Below are positions 43,861 through 56,202 of a DNA stretch of 64,000 bases, piece by piece. Numbering within the stretch: the first letter of the stretch is position 1; the number at the start of each line of letters is the position of its first letter. The position numbers were made by a program, and so were the translations under genes. Below the pieces are notes generated by a model. That model did no database searches and was not told the DNA's origin. It saw only the letters and a list, made by a program, of their open reading frames with translations. Source of the stretch: Salticus scenicus (lineage: Eukaryota; Arthropoda; Arachnida; Araneae; Salticidae); contig OZ005648.1 in the NCBI GenBank assembly GCA_963930645.1, positions 198,655,542-198,719,541 of the forward strand, read 5' to 3'.

Positions 43861-44539
43861 CTTTCTTCTATATGTAATATAGAAGAAAGTATTAGATTTG
43901 AGAAAATTTTCGACCTCCGTTTTTTGATGGATTTACTCGTTTTGGGATATGTTTGGCATGTCATGAACACGAATTGACAGTTTTTTAAAAATGTCTGTAT
44001 CACTTTTTTTGTGGACGCTGTATCTCACGAACCAATGAATGAAATTTAACCAAACTTGTATTTAGTTGCACCCTGACATAAGCTGGTGCTGATTAGATTT
44101 GGGGATCAATCACTCAACAGGTGGCGTAGTGATTGCATTTTTTGTAAACTTTTAACATGGCAGTATAGGACAAAATTTCGTATAAATGTGCATAATGAGA
44201 GTTATATTAAACGTGTGACTATAAAATTAATATGAATTATTGATAATAGTAGTAGTTAACTTGGAAAAAAATTTTGTGCATGTGGGGGCATTGGTTACCC
44301 CCTGGGGGAAGGTACCCTCCCCCCGGTGGGGGTAAAGTTTCAAGATGGGTATCTTTCGAAAGATCTCGTCAATACCTTTAAAACGAATGGTTGAACTATA
44401 AATCTGTGATAATTTAAAACAAAGTTATCGATTTTTTTTTTTTTTTTTTACTTTTAATGAAAAAAAATCGTACTTTTTTTCTTTTATTTTTTAATATTGT
44501 TACTCAGTGAATATGTATAGGAAAATATAGAAGAAAGTC
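43861..44539. mobile_element. about 680-bp MITE, best copy of a dispersed family
   Basis: ACTTTCTTCTATAT at 43861 is inverted as ATATAGAAGAAAGT at 44526-44539, and a second ATATAGAAGAAAGT at 43878-43891 makes a local hairpin at the left end. The middle has TGTATCTCACGAACCAATGA, GGGGATCAATCACTCAACAG and a G/C-run hairpin (GGTTACCCCCTGGGGGAAGG, CCCCGGTGGGGG). Diverged copies lie inverted at 21470-22075 and 22180-22370, and a fragment at 6465-6580. It is non-coding. Confidence 0.7.
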
Positions 44540-44577
44540 TTGTGGTGGCCACAACATACTAGTTTTAAATAAGTGTA

Positions 44578-44935
44578 CAGGGTGTCTTATTATCATGTTT
44601 CAGAATTTCTAGGAAGGGTAGAGTGCTTTTTTACGACTCGGAATCATATCGAAATGCAAGATCGTAAATGTTTTCCTGACGCGGAGGTGTACACAAAAAC
44701 ATCATAAATAAAAAAAATGTCACGTAAGTGTATATATGTCCGTAATAATAAATGTACGTTTACTAAAGGAACATCAATCAATCATAGTGTTTGAAGTTTC
44801 GTTCACCAACTTCAATACAGGTCTCACATCTACATCGCATGGATTTCTGGTATAGTGGAGGTTTAACTCGAATTTTTCCGGCAGCTACGCCATTCCTGCA
44901 ACCAACACTGCAACCTGCAACCTGCAACCTGCATT
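44578..44935 (-). mobile_element. 3' remnant of a CAGGGTGTC-ended transposon
   Basis: After TA, CAGGGTGTC at 44578 looks like a terminal repeat of the same class as the element at 7097. The minus-strand sequence ending about 200 bp inside carries a transposase-like C-terminus. The other end is not found; the sequence runs into a short AACCTGC tandem repeat at about 44908-44935. Confidence 0.45.
44778..44903 (-). pseudogene. transposase C-terminal remnant
   Basis: The minus-strand frame reads VAAGKIRVKPPLYQKSMRCR, then CETCIEVGERNFKHYD and a stop. The ending R-x-R-C-x-x-C-I-E-x-x-G-x-x-F-x-H and its location next to a CAGGGTGTC terminus fit the last residues of Tc1/mariner-type transposases, which commonly end with RC-x-x-CI-x-x-x-G-x-HFEH-like residues. 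About 40 codons remain and the catalytic residues lie outside. The assignment is from memory of the motif. Confidence 0.4.
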
Positions 44936-45825
44936 AAAATCGGTGCAAGGTACGTAGAAGACTACCTTCGACCCAAGACTATCTTCGATCCCATAGAAGA
45001 CCATCTACGATCCTTTTTTCATGTACTACATTTACTATTAAAATGAATATTCACATAGGTGGAGACTTTTTACTTCTGATGTTTCTGTATTCGCTACTGC
45101 GTCAGAAAAGCATTTCCAATCCCCATTGCTATATGATTCTGCGTCGTTGGAAATCTTGCTGTCTTATAGAAATTCTAAAGAGTGATAATGACTTTGTATA
45201 CTTCACTTTTAAAAAATAGCAAGATTACATTTATCTAATAATAATGTAAAATAATACAATAATATATAGAAATCAAATATAAGACCAATTAAAAGAAACA
45301 AAAAATAAAATGATAATAATAATAATAAATCTATCAAACACAGAATTTTATTTATTACTAAAAAACTATTTTCTATTATTTTGTATATCGGTTTCGTGAA
45401 TAGTTTCATTCTTTGTTTTAAATTAAAAGTTAAATAAAGTTATTTTCCTTGGCAACGGTTGCTATATAAATTTAAATAAAAACTCAAATGATTGTAGGTT
45501 GTTCTTCTTCATATATATATATATTTTTAATAGATATTTATATTATTAAGATAGTTGTATTATATTACTTCTTTCAATTATTTAACTCTAAGAAAGCGTG
45601 AAAAATAGTTTACTCCTGATTTTGAATTCGGTTGTTTACAAAAAACTCCAGTTAGTGAAAATCGTGTCAGAAGTACTATTCATGACGCATGTAAGAAAAA
45701 TAGCTAATTCAAACATTTTATTTTATTTTTATTTATTTATTTATTTTTTAATCTAATTTTTAAACGGTTTGAATTTTTTCTCAGAAATACGAGACTTTCG
45801 TTTAGCTTAATTATTTTACCACTCG
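44936..45825. other. AT-rich spacer, no gene seen
   Basis: Short repeated phrases (GAAGACTACCTTCGACCC, GACTATCTTCGATCCC, GACCATCTACGATCC) near 44955-45015 make a loose 25-bp repeat. The rest is unremarkable. Confidence 0.5.
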
Positions 45826-46565
45826 TATAGCTAACAATCAATCCAACAGTTAACAGTTGATTGTCAAATATGTGAAAAGTGTTTGCAATTTGGGCATATT
45901 ATTATAAAATAAATAAAAATGGTAAAACGGGATACTGACAGACGTATTGACATACTCAAGATGAATCAGAAGTGAATGGTGACACAGCGAAATGCCTGAT
46001 TTAAAGCAATAGTCCTATCGTAGTGCAAATTGTTTTAATTTAAGATTTTTGTTTTTCTGAAAAGTAACTAATACTAAAATGGTACTTTAAATTCATAGTA
46101 TAATTTTGCATAATATATATTTTAATTTTATGTTAATAATTTTACATATCCCTTTTCATGCATGAAAAGGCTATAATATCAATCAGTTTTCATAGGATAA
46201 ATTAAATTTTAAGCGTCTTATGCTAAACATATTTATTATGATCAATTTTATTTTCTATTTACTATAGAATATATGGAAAATTATGATGTATTATGCTAAA
46301 AAAATTGTGAAAAGCTAAAATTCCATTTTAAAGATGCTGGACGATTTTTTAAATTTATAAAATGGACTATTTTAAACTAATTTAAACTAAATTAACACAA
46401 ATTTATAATACGACTTAATATTACTTATACGTGTGAAATAATATTTATAATTTTAACTAAGAATTTCAAAACGATAAATTTTCATGATTATTTAAAAAAA
46501 AAAAAAAAAAGCTTTATCAACTTTTAGAATTTATGATGATGCATCTCAAATAGGAAAAATGTTTA

Positions 46566-46596
<31 letters not shown>

Positions 46597-47069
46597 TCGC
46601 ATTAAACATTAAAAAATCTATCTTGTAAAATGGGCATCTATTACTACTTATCTTTATTTCGAGAATTTTATGAGTCCAATAAAAAAAAAAAAAAAAAAAA
46701 AAAAATTTAAAAAACTTTTAAATGCACTTAAAACATTCTTAATTCATTTCTTCGTATTAAACCATCTTAATAATTTTATTAAAACTTTACTAAATAGAAA
46801 ATAAGTTTCACATAGCATTTTAAAACGAATTTATTTTCATGATTATTATGAAAAAAAAAGCTCTATCAATTTTAAGAATCTATGATGATGCATCGCAAAT
46901 AGGAAAATGTTTATTATAATATTTTTTTATTTTCGTATTAAACATTATAAAATCTATTTTGTAAAACGGACATCTATTACTACCTATCTCTTTTGAGAGA
47001 ATTTTATGAGTCCAATAAAAAATGTACACCAATTTAAAAAACTTTTAATTGCATTTTAAACATTCAAGA
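45826..47069. repeat. 1.24-kb tandem duplication, unit 1
   Basis: TATAGCTAACAATCAATCCA at 45826 recurs at 47070, giving a period of 1244 bp. Most of the unit is almost identical to unit 2. Near its end are two sub-units of about 350 bp that share GATGATGCATC(T/G)CAAATAGG and GGGCATCTATTACTAC. A short frame MVKRDTDRRIDILKMNQK (ATG at 45919) is kept in both units but has no recognised function. Confidence 0.9.
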
Positions 47070-47787
47070 TATAGCTAACAATCAATCCAACAGTTAACAG
47101 TTGATTTTCAAATATGTGAAAAGTGTTTGCAATTTGGAAACATTATAAAATAAATAAAAATGGTAAAACGGGATACTGACAGACGTATTGACATACTCAA
47201 GATGAATCAGAAGTGAATGGTGACAAAGCGAAATGCCTGATTTAAAGCAATAGTCCTATCGTAGTGCAAATTGTTTTAATTTAAGATTTTTGTTTTTCTG
47301 AAAAGTAAGTAATACTAAAATGGCACTTTAAATTCATAGTATAATTTTGTATAATACATATTTTAATTTTATGTTAATAATTTTACATATCCCTTTTCAT
47401 GCATGAAAAGGCTATAATATCAATCAGTTTTTATAGGATGAATTAAATTTTAAGCGTCTTATGCTAAACATATTTATTATGATCAATTTTATTTTCTATT
47501 TACTATTGAATACATGGGAAATTATGATGTATTATGCTAAAAAAATTGCGAAAAGCTAAAATTCAATTTTAAAGATGCTGGACGATTTTTTAAATTTATA
47601 AAATGGACTATTTTAAACTAATTTAAACTAAATTAACACAACTTTATAATACGACTTAATATTACCTATACGTGTGAAATAATATTTATAATTTTAACTA
47701 AGAATTTCAAAACGATAAATTTTCATGATTATTTAAATTTAAAAAAAAAAAAAAAAAAAGCTTCATCAACTTTTAGAATTTATGATG

Positions 47788-47818
<31 letters not shown>

Positions 47819-48295
47819 CGTATTAAACATTATAAAATCTATCTTGTAAAATGGGCATCTATTACTACTTATCTTTATTTAGAGAATTTTATGAGTCCAA
47901 TAAAAAAAAAAAAAAAAAAAAAAAAAACAATTTAAAACTTTTAAATGCACTTAAAACATTCTTAATTCATTTCTTCGTATTAAACCATCTTAATAATTTT
48001 ATTAAAACTTTACTAAATAGAAAATAAGTTTCACATAGCATTTTAAAACCATTTTATTTTAATGATTATTATGAAAAAAAAAGCTTCATCAATTTTAAGA
48101 ATCTATGATGATGCATCGCAAATAGGAAAATGTTTATTATAATATTTTTTGATTTTCGTATTAAACATTATAAAATCTATTTTGTAAAATGGACATCTAT
48201 TACTACCTATCTTTATTGAGAGAATTTTATGAGTCCAATAAAAAAAGTACACCAATTTAAAAAACTTTTAATTGCATTTAAAACATTCAAGATAT
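47070..48295. repeat. 1.24-kb tandem duplication, unit 2
   Basis: Collinear with 45826-47069 and ends at GATATC near 48295 where similarity stops. Main differences: the (ATT)n tract of unit 1 (46569-46596) is replaced by a T homopolymer of about 30 bp at 47790-47818, and A runs differ in length. Confidence 0.9.
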
Positions 48296-50269
48296 CTTTA
48301 ACTTTCTTCGTATTAAACCATCTTAATAATTTTATTGAAACTTAATTTTGCTAAATAGAAAATATGTTTTACATACCATTTTAAGACCAATTTATTTTCC
48401 ATTATACTACTTTATTCTAAATTTTCAGAAAAAATTAAAGTTAAATGCAAATATTAATACAGTAAAAATGTAGGAAATTCAGTAATTAGATAACTCAAGT
48501 CCCAATAAAAACTTTAAAAATTCCAATAAATTCGTATTCAGTTTTATCAGCGATGATTTACTACTAATGCATTTTAACGATAAACAAACATTGGATGAAT
48601 AATGTATGGTTTACATGATTAATTGTATTTTTTATTGCATTTTTACAATATGAAACATTTTGATAATGCTTCGGAAACTAACAGTGTGTGTTGTCATTTA
48701 TCATTTTGATACACTGTAGATACACTGTGGCAACACTGTACGTTCTTTAAAAGAAATCGTTTGGAGTAAATTTCCACATAAATGAAAACAGAACTAGAAA
48801 TCATACATCAAAAGCAAATTACTAAACTTTTTTTTAATTTTATGAGCATATATTTGAATATTGATAACTTATGATTATATTAAATATCATAGAGCTAGGA
48901 AATATAAAATTTTAAATTTCATAATTTTTACAATTATGTATACTTATACACTGTTTAAAGAACAGTGGTTTTTAAAATAAGAAGAAACTTAAAACATTTT
49001 CATTATTAAATAATTATAAGATAAAAAACTTTTTATATACCATGTTTTTACATTCTCTGTTGAATCTTAGCTATAGAACTACATTAACATTTTATCAGTG
49101 CGTATAAAATTTTTAAAGTGATAATGACTACAATTTTTGTGAGATGCAAAATTTAACTTTTTACATTTTTTTTTTTAACGTTCACGTTTAATTAAATGTA
49201 TTTATGTCTAAAAAAAATGAATTCGTAAATTTTTTTGGCAAAAATTACATTATAGCTAATATTTTAATGACTAATTTTAAAGCTATTAGGAGGTTATTAT
49301 TTTCTTTTTTAATTAATTAAAACAAAACTATTCGAAAATTCGAAAATCTGACTTAAAGTATTTCGTTGTCACCGGGTTCTGAGCTACTGTGAAAGCTATA
49401 AATGTCTAGCTAGTGGGGAAGATAGTTAAAAGTAGATTGCAAGATTTGTACAGGACAAACAAACAAACAAGAATAGAAGTTAATAAAAACATGGTAAAAT
49501 ACATTTGTATCTCAGATTCTTCAAACAGATAATAATGAAACTAACTATCATGACACAGACAAGTACAGGGCCAAATGTAAAACATTAGCATTCAAGTTTA
49601 TTACCAGTAGGATCTGGAAAATAATACCAAGTCAGGAAAACAATAAAATTAAGTAATCTTTACATTTTTATCTCATTACTAACCAAAGTAAAAATTTTGT
49701 AAATTTCCTTTAAAACTGTGTGCCTTAATTGACTACATGACATAAGTTTGTTGAAAACAGAAATCAAACAACTAAATTTCACAACAATAATTTCATATCT
49801 TTATACACACACACATATATCACTTTCTCAGAAAAAGCTCACTATAAATTATCCAGCTATGCTATAATTGCCCTTCACACAGATATAGCAATTTCGAGGT
49901 TTGGGAGAAATATTCAAACTTATTTTTCTACAATTATTAACTTTTTAAATATCTTTTACTTTGTTTAATGCTTCGATTCCATGATTTAACGTGATAATTT
50001 GATGGTGCCTTACTATTTCAGATTTTTCCTGTCTGGTTTTAATAGAATTATAATGCTGAATTACATATATATATATGAAAACATTTTAATTATATGTCAC
50101 ATAACAAAATACTATAACAAACTGAAAAATAATTAATTGATTAAAATTGTAATGCACAGAATGTTTTACTAACAGGAAAATAAATCTACCTAAAATTAGG
50201 AGAAAGAATTTGCAATAGGGAATGCAAAGATAAATCTATTGAGAAAATCTGCAAAAATGGTGTAAGAAG

Positions 50270-50307
<38 letters not shown>

Positions 50308-51773
50308 CTTTTAGTTTCATGGTGGCTTTGTGTTTGATCATATTAATCGATTAATATGATCAAACACAAAGCCATCATGAAACTAATTAAAATAAAAATA
50401 AACTAGACAATAGAAATACGTGAAAGCATCCTTGAATCATTACATTATCAAGGGCATGAAAGGAAATAAAAGCATGAAAAAGAAATTTTTCTTGGTTATA
50501 AAGAGAGCATAAACTGAAATTATCCTTGTATCATTCCCAAACCATCTATTAACCACCAATCAAGAGATAAATTAAACCCAGAGTAACTAAGAAACGCTAA
50601 AATATCCAGCCGAAGCCACGATTGAAAGAATCTATGAAAGAGGTACATTTAACATATCACCACTAACAACTACTAATCGCCATTTGAATGAGGGATAACC
50701 ATAAACAGACAATAAATGAAACAGACAATAAAGAAAGAAAATGAATAAAAGACAATTAAAAAACATTGTATTAATATTGCTCTATATGAAATATGAAGAA
50801 AAAACAAGATTTACTCAAAAGTTTTGCACAAAGATAGGTGTGAAGAAGTGTCAGGAAATGCCTAAAACACGTAAGTAAAAAAAAAAAAAAAAAAAAAAAG
50901 ACACGGTCAACACTGAAAATTACAGTTAATTCAAAGTGAAAGATATAAATAGCAGAAAATATATGATCCAAAAGATGGAATTAATTATAAGCTATTATAA
51001 TTTTAGAAATAGTAAATGTAATTAAACTAAATTAAAATTAACTGTTTAGTATTAAAATAAATTGAATTATTTTTAATACTGTAATTTTAAAGAAACATTC
51101 TTAAAGAAAGTTTTAGTGATACCAACTAGGAAATAAGTATGTATCTATTAAGCTTTTAAATTTAGTATTACATAGTCCTGTTATCTATTCTAACATTTAT
51201 TATTTATTAGTCTTAAAATTAAACTAAAGATTATTTTCATATATATATATATATATATATATATTCAGTTTCATTTGTTTTTATTTTGCCCTTGTTTCAC
51301 ACAGTTTTCAGTTCTTACATTAAGTATAGGTATTAATTTCTTATACCACATATATATATATATATTTATATATAAAAAGAAATCGACCGACTTAGAATTT
51401 TCATATGCTTAATAGACTCTGAAAGTCCATTCCATCTTTAGACATTATCTAGGGATTTCTCTTGTATTCCGCATGTTTTCCCTCCAAAACAAATATCATA
51501 GAAATAAGAAGGGTCTCTCTGATATAGAAAATGCATACATTTTCCTTTTCTCCCTATATTTATTTGCATATATTTTTAGCTGATATTTGCGATATATTTT
51601 AACGCACAATATATGAGGAGCAAACTTTTAAAACATGCTTTCTCCGTTGGATACAATTTTTCAGAAAACACCAAAGCTAATAAATTTAAAAATAACTAAA
51701 ATTAAACCCTAATTATTGTTTGTTAGATGTGCTACTAATTCCTAGGGAGACATGTAGACATACTATGTTATGT

Positions 51774-51805
<32 letters not shown>

Positions 51806-51827
51806 TCACAAATCTCTCTCTCTCTCT

Positions 51828-51858
<31 letters not shown>

Positions 51859-53732
51859 GAGAAAACACGGTTTGAATCTTTGTTCCTCATATATCATTAT
51901 TACACAATTTAAAAATTCACCGCATTTTACTAATACAAAAAATAAAGATTATTTTTTGTAATTATTAAATGCCTGAAATATTTCGAAAGCAGTTTAATAA
52001 TATAGTTAACATTTTAAAAGCAAATAGCAATATTGCTCTTCTTGAATGGAAATGGGGAAAATTTCTTTTGTACCTTTGTGACTGTATATACACAGACATA
52101 CGTATGTGAACGTAATAGAGCAATTATATTTAAAATAACAAAATATATAAATTATCTCAGTAATTTATTTTAACTTCGTAATAATCCACGTCTTCCTACA
52201 AAATGTTGAGCATCATAAGAGGATGAGAAAGAATATTTTCAAATATACACGTACTCTGTATATGTGTGTGTTTATAGACATACATGTTGAGATCATTTTA
52301 ATTAATAAATTTCATACCATATTATAAACATGTATATTTGATTTGAATAACCTTCGCAAAAAAAGAAAGAATGTGCTAAAATTTCACCTTGGAAAAATTA
52401 CCTAAGTCCTCATTTTAATCATAAAAGAAATAAGAATTCGAAGAGATAACAAACAAAGAATATGTTACTATTTTAGGAGAAACCTGAGTTAGAAGCCCTA
52501 AAGAACATATAAGGTCATGACGTCTGCGCCCACAATAACGATAAATTGATTTCACTTCGACTCTTCTTTATTCCTGCCTCGAATCGGCAGGAAAGATCGA
52601 CGCCAGAGGGACGACTCCTTAGTTGCATTATTCATCTCAAGTCACATTTATTAATATGTGAATTTATTTCAAGAAGCATGTATAGCAAAAATACTTAAAG
52701 AGAAAAGAAAGTTATTGGGATATTATGAAGAGCACATGTAAATACATGAATATATAAATATACATATATGTACTTATAGAATAGGGTACACAAAGGTATG
52801 TAGGGGTATTATGAAAAAACTCAAATAAATAATTAAGTAATTTTAGTTTTTCAATAGAACTTTTTACAAAATGCTTGCATTAAAAGAATGTTATATATTT
52901 ATACATTAAGTTTATACAGTTAGGTTTATTCCCTGTATACGTTAAAATGTCTGCATTGAAATGTATATCTTTTAATGTATATCATATGTTTCTATATTAA
53001 TTGAAATATATAATGTCTGAATTAATATATCATTTTGGGGAAGAGGAAAATAAGAGACATATATATACAATCAAAAAATAATAAAAACCAATTCCAGAAA
53101 AAAGCTAAATGAAAATTTATATACCAATGCGCAAAATGCAGCAACAGGCAATATTATTTATTTATTTAATATGAAAATAAAATTAAGAGTTCTTCATCAG
53201 GGGAGCTGCCCCCCCCCCCCCCCCCAAGGAAAGAAATTTCGCTTCCGACCCTACTTCTCGAAGACGAAATCACAAAAACTAGACAGTAATCGAAATTAAA
53301 ATAAAATACATAAATATAACAAACACACATATAAAAGTAATATATAAATATGATTTGTGATATTTTTTATTCTTCCTGTGAAATGTTTGAAAAGGTTTTC
53401 ATACACATATACACTTTTATTTATTTATTTTTTAAATAAAGGAGGATGCCAAAAAACAAATGTTAATATGTATTGAAATATAAGAAATAAGGCAAAAGTT
53501 TTTTTTGGCAAAACTATTACAAAAATTACCTTCCAAAAATTTCGTTCGTTAAGATTTTTTTTTTTTTCTTATTTTGTCTGAAAATTTTTAAGTTGCATCA
53601 ATACAATTATCAGATTATTTTCAATATATATTTTCAAAACTTCAATCTAAAATAAATGTTTTGACAATTAACCAATAATGTATTTTTTTAATAATTTGTG
53701 TTGCTTAACATTGAATGCTACAAAATATATAA
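48296..53732. other. AT-rich spacer with microsatellites, no gene seen
   Basis: Holds (TA)n at 50271-50304 and 51239-51264, poly-A/(CT)n/poly-T at 51780-51858, and a C run at 53209-53225. The segment at 52510-52620 is CpG-richer and contains the stem-loop TTCCTGCC-TCGAATC-GGCAGGAA. No coding or RNA gene is recognised. Confidence 0.55.
50311..50386. repeat. 76-bp almost perfect palindrome
   Basis: TTAGTTTCATGGTGGCTTTG at the left is matched by CAAAGCCATCATGAAACTAA at the right with a single mismatch (G opposite T). The pairing continues through TGTTTGATCATATTAAT with no spacer, centred on ATCGAT. A (TA)n tract lies directly to its left. Confidence 0.95.
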
Positions 53733-54174
53733 ATATATATAATGATCCTCATCTGTCATGAACGAATCCGGTTAGTACCGCTTCAAAACAGAAACTTTTG
53801 ACAGCCATTTTTTTTTTTTTTCCGTTTATTTAATTCAACTTAGGAAACATACATATCATTTTCATACATGTTTTGTATCGCACATATTCTTATTTCCTAT
53901 AAAACCTTGATAAACTATTCAATTGTAATGTTTAAATCTCTAAATTAAGTATAACGGATCACTGGCTATTATAAACATTAACCTATAAATAGAATTATGT
54001 AACTTCATGATTATAAACAAAGCAAGACCAAATAAAAACAAACCAAAACTGCTGCCATTCAGAAAATACAAATTCCAAATGGACAACTTTTTAATTCCGA
54101 ATGAACGACTCTTTGACTGTTTCATTAAAAAACGCTTAAAATATTTCTAAAACATATTAAGGCCTTAAAAATTA
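53733..54174. repeat. 442-bp tandem duplication, unit 1
   Basis: AATGATCCTCATCTGTCATG at 53741 recurs at 54183. The unit includes GGTTAGTACCGCTTC and AACTTAGGAAACATACATAT. It is nearly identical to the next unit except for short indels. Confidence 0.9.
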
Positions 54175-54618
54175 ATATATATAATGATCCTCATCTGTCA
54201 TGAACGAATCCGGTTAGTACCGCTTCTAAACAGAAACTTTTGACAGCCATTTTTTTTTTTCAGTTTATTTAATTCAACTTAGGAAACATACATATCATTT
54301 TCATACATGTTTTGTATCGCACATATTCTTATTTCCTATAAAACCCTATAAAACCTTGAAAAATTATTCAATTGTAATGTTTAAATCTCTAAATTAAGTA
54401 TAACGGATCACTGGCTATTATAAACATTAACCTATAAATAGAATTATGTAACTTCATGATGTAACAAAGCAAGACCAAATAAAAACAAACCAAAACTGCT
54501 GCCATTCAGAAAATACAAATTCCAAATGGACAACTTTTTAATTCCGAATGAACGACTCTTTGACTGTTTGATTAAATAACGCTTAAAATATTTCTAAAAC
54601 ATATTAAAGCCTTAAAAA
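54175..54618. repeat. 442-bp tandem duplication, unit 2
   Basis: Collinear with the preceding unit, with a small internal duplication of CCTATAAAACC and a shortened GATGTAACAAAG in place of GATTATAAACAAAG. A third, partial repetition of its last 45 bp (TAAAATATTTGTAAAAACGC) follows to 54656. Confidence 0.9.
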
Positions 54619-54689
54619 TCTTAAAATATTTGTAAAAACGCATTAAAGCCTTTAAATATTTTTATCAAACTTTATTGTTTGTTTACATT

Positions 54690-55040
54690 GTAAGGTATGA
54701 TTGGCGCCGAGTTTAGTACGTAAATGCCGCCAGTTGATTTTAGTTTTGAAATTAGTGTAAAATGATAGTTGGGATAGAATGTTTGGTTGGGCAAGTAAAA
54801 GTCACCAGTTGAAATGAGTATTGAAATTAGAGTAGTCTAATGTGATAATGTCGAGTCAAGGTAAAATGTTCGGTTGAGAATGAGAAAGTCCCTAGCTGCA
54901 TCCTGGATATTTTGGCGATGTTGAGACTGAGATAGCTGGTTGGAGGTATCGAGTAGAGGTGAATTTGGGTTAGCATGGAGTGTCTGTAGTTATTGGATAG
55001 TTAGTTAGAAAATTTGAAAACAGGATCTACGATAGTCTTA
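54690..55040. other. purine/GT-skewed segment, no gene seen
   Basis: The plus strand is rich in G and T with few C (TGGTTGGGCAAGTAAAAGTC, TGGTTGGAGGTATCGAGTAG, TTGGGTTAGCATGGAGTGTC). Such strand asymmetry is unusual in the window. No open frame or repeat unit explains it. Confidence 0.4.
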
Positions 55041-55143
55041 AAAAAAAGTATTTTGGTAAAATGAAGTGAATCGTTTTTTCTTATTATGAGGACTTTAAAT
55101 AGGGCAGTTCCTTGTTTGTAAACAAACATCTCAACTTTTATGA

Positions 55144-55249
55144 ATGGTTGGCAAAAAAGGTTTGGGAAAAGCATAGCGATGGCGGATCGCTATGCGGTTA
55201 GCAATGGTGGGCGGGGCGCGGGAAAGTCGAGCGCGCTTTTTTGCCAACC
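55144..55249. repeat. compact GC-rich inverted-repeat segment
   Basis: TGGTTGGCAAAAAAGG at the left and CTTTTTTGCCAACCA at the right are complementary. Inside is a perfect small hairpin GCATAGCGA-TGGCGGA-TCGCTATGC. The stretch is very CG-rich (GGGCGGGGCGCGGGAAAGTC, GAGCGCGC) compared with its surroundings. The overlapping 104-codon frame has no domain. Confidence 0.6.
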
Positions 55250-55262
55250 ACCAGACGTCACG

Positions 55263-56202
55263 AGGAAATGCTCTATAGGCAAGCGAAGTGATGACGTCAC
55301 TGGCAGGTTCGTGGATACAAGAAAAATATTTCCTATATTAAACGCCCAATGGATTTTTCGTAAAAAATTATTAAAAATCGAGGGAAATTATTTCCCGAAT
55401 TTAATCCCCATATTTAGGTTTAGATATGTATTAGTTATCATGTGCATGCGTTAGATTAAGTTGTTTTTGTTCTAAAATTGATAAAATTTGAATTTTAAAT
55501 TTCAAAACTTTAAATTTCAAAAAACTTCCATATTCCATTGAAAACATAAACATTTCATTTCAAAGGATGATATTACACAATAAATATCCAACTTATATAC
55601 TAATTAAAAGGAAAATGATAAATATTCTATCATAATTTGAAGTGAAATTTGTTTTCAAATGTCTAAATAAAGTATCTGATATAAGATACTAATATGTTGC
55701 AGCGGAATAGATTTGATATCGGTCATCCTTGGCAGAAAAAAAAAAAGAAAAGAAAATATATATATATATCGCCAAATTATCTGGCGAATATAATTTAATT
55801 CCTTTCAAACATCATGGTTATTTTAAAAATTTATATTAAGAGAGTAAGGAATAATATGAAACAATATTTCGTACAACACAAATTACGAAAATATACATCT
55901 GGCATGTATATTTTCGTAGTACGTTTTTGATCGCCAAATACAAAAACGCCAAGGACAACAGAGTTTTGAAATTTAAAATTAAAATTTTGTCAATTTGACA
56001 GCAAAATAACTCAATCTAACATATGCACATGATAACTAATACATATATATACCCAAATATGGGGATTAAAATCGGGAAATAATTTTCCTCGATTTTTAAT
56101 AATTTTTTACAAAAAATCCAATGGGCGATTAACATAGGAAATCATTTTCTTACATACATGGACGGTCAGTGACGTCACACTTCGCTTGCGTATAGAGCAC
56201 TT
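55263..56202. mobile_element. 940-bp element with 240-bp inverted arms
   Basis: The left arm 55263-55510 and right arm 55962-56202 are inverted copies: TCTATAGGCAAGCGAAGTG against CACTTCGCTTGCGTATAGA, CCAATGGATTTTTCGTAAAA against TTTTTTACAAAAAATCCAAT, and ATAACTAATACAT against ATGTATTAGTTAT. Both arms keep TGACGTCA near the outside. The 450-bp centre is AT-rich and unique. It has no coding domain. The superfamily and target duplication are not determined. Confidence 0.75.

Noticed and set aside
45919..45975. Short frame MVKRDTDRRIDILKMNQK kept in both units of the 1.24-kb duplication
   Set aside because: The duplication is recent, so identity of the two copies is no evidence of selection. 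Eighteen codons without a family match do not make a gene.
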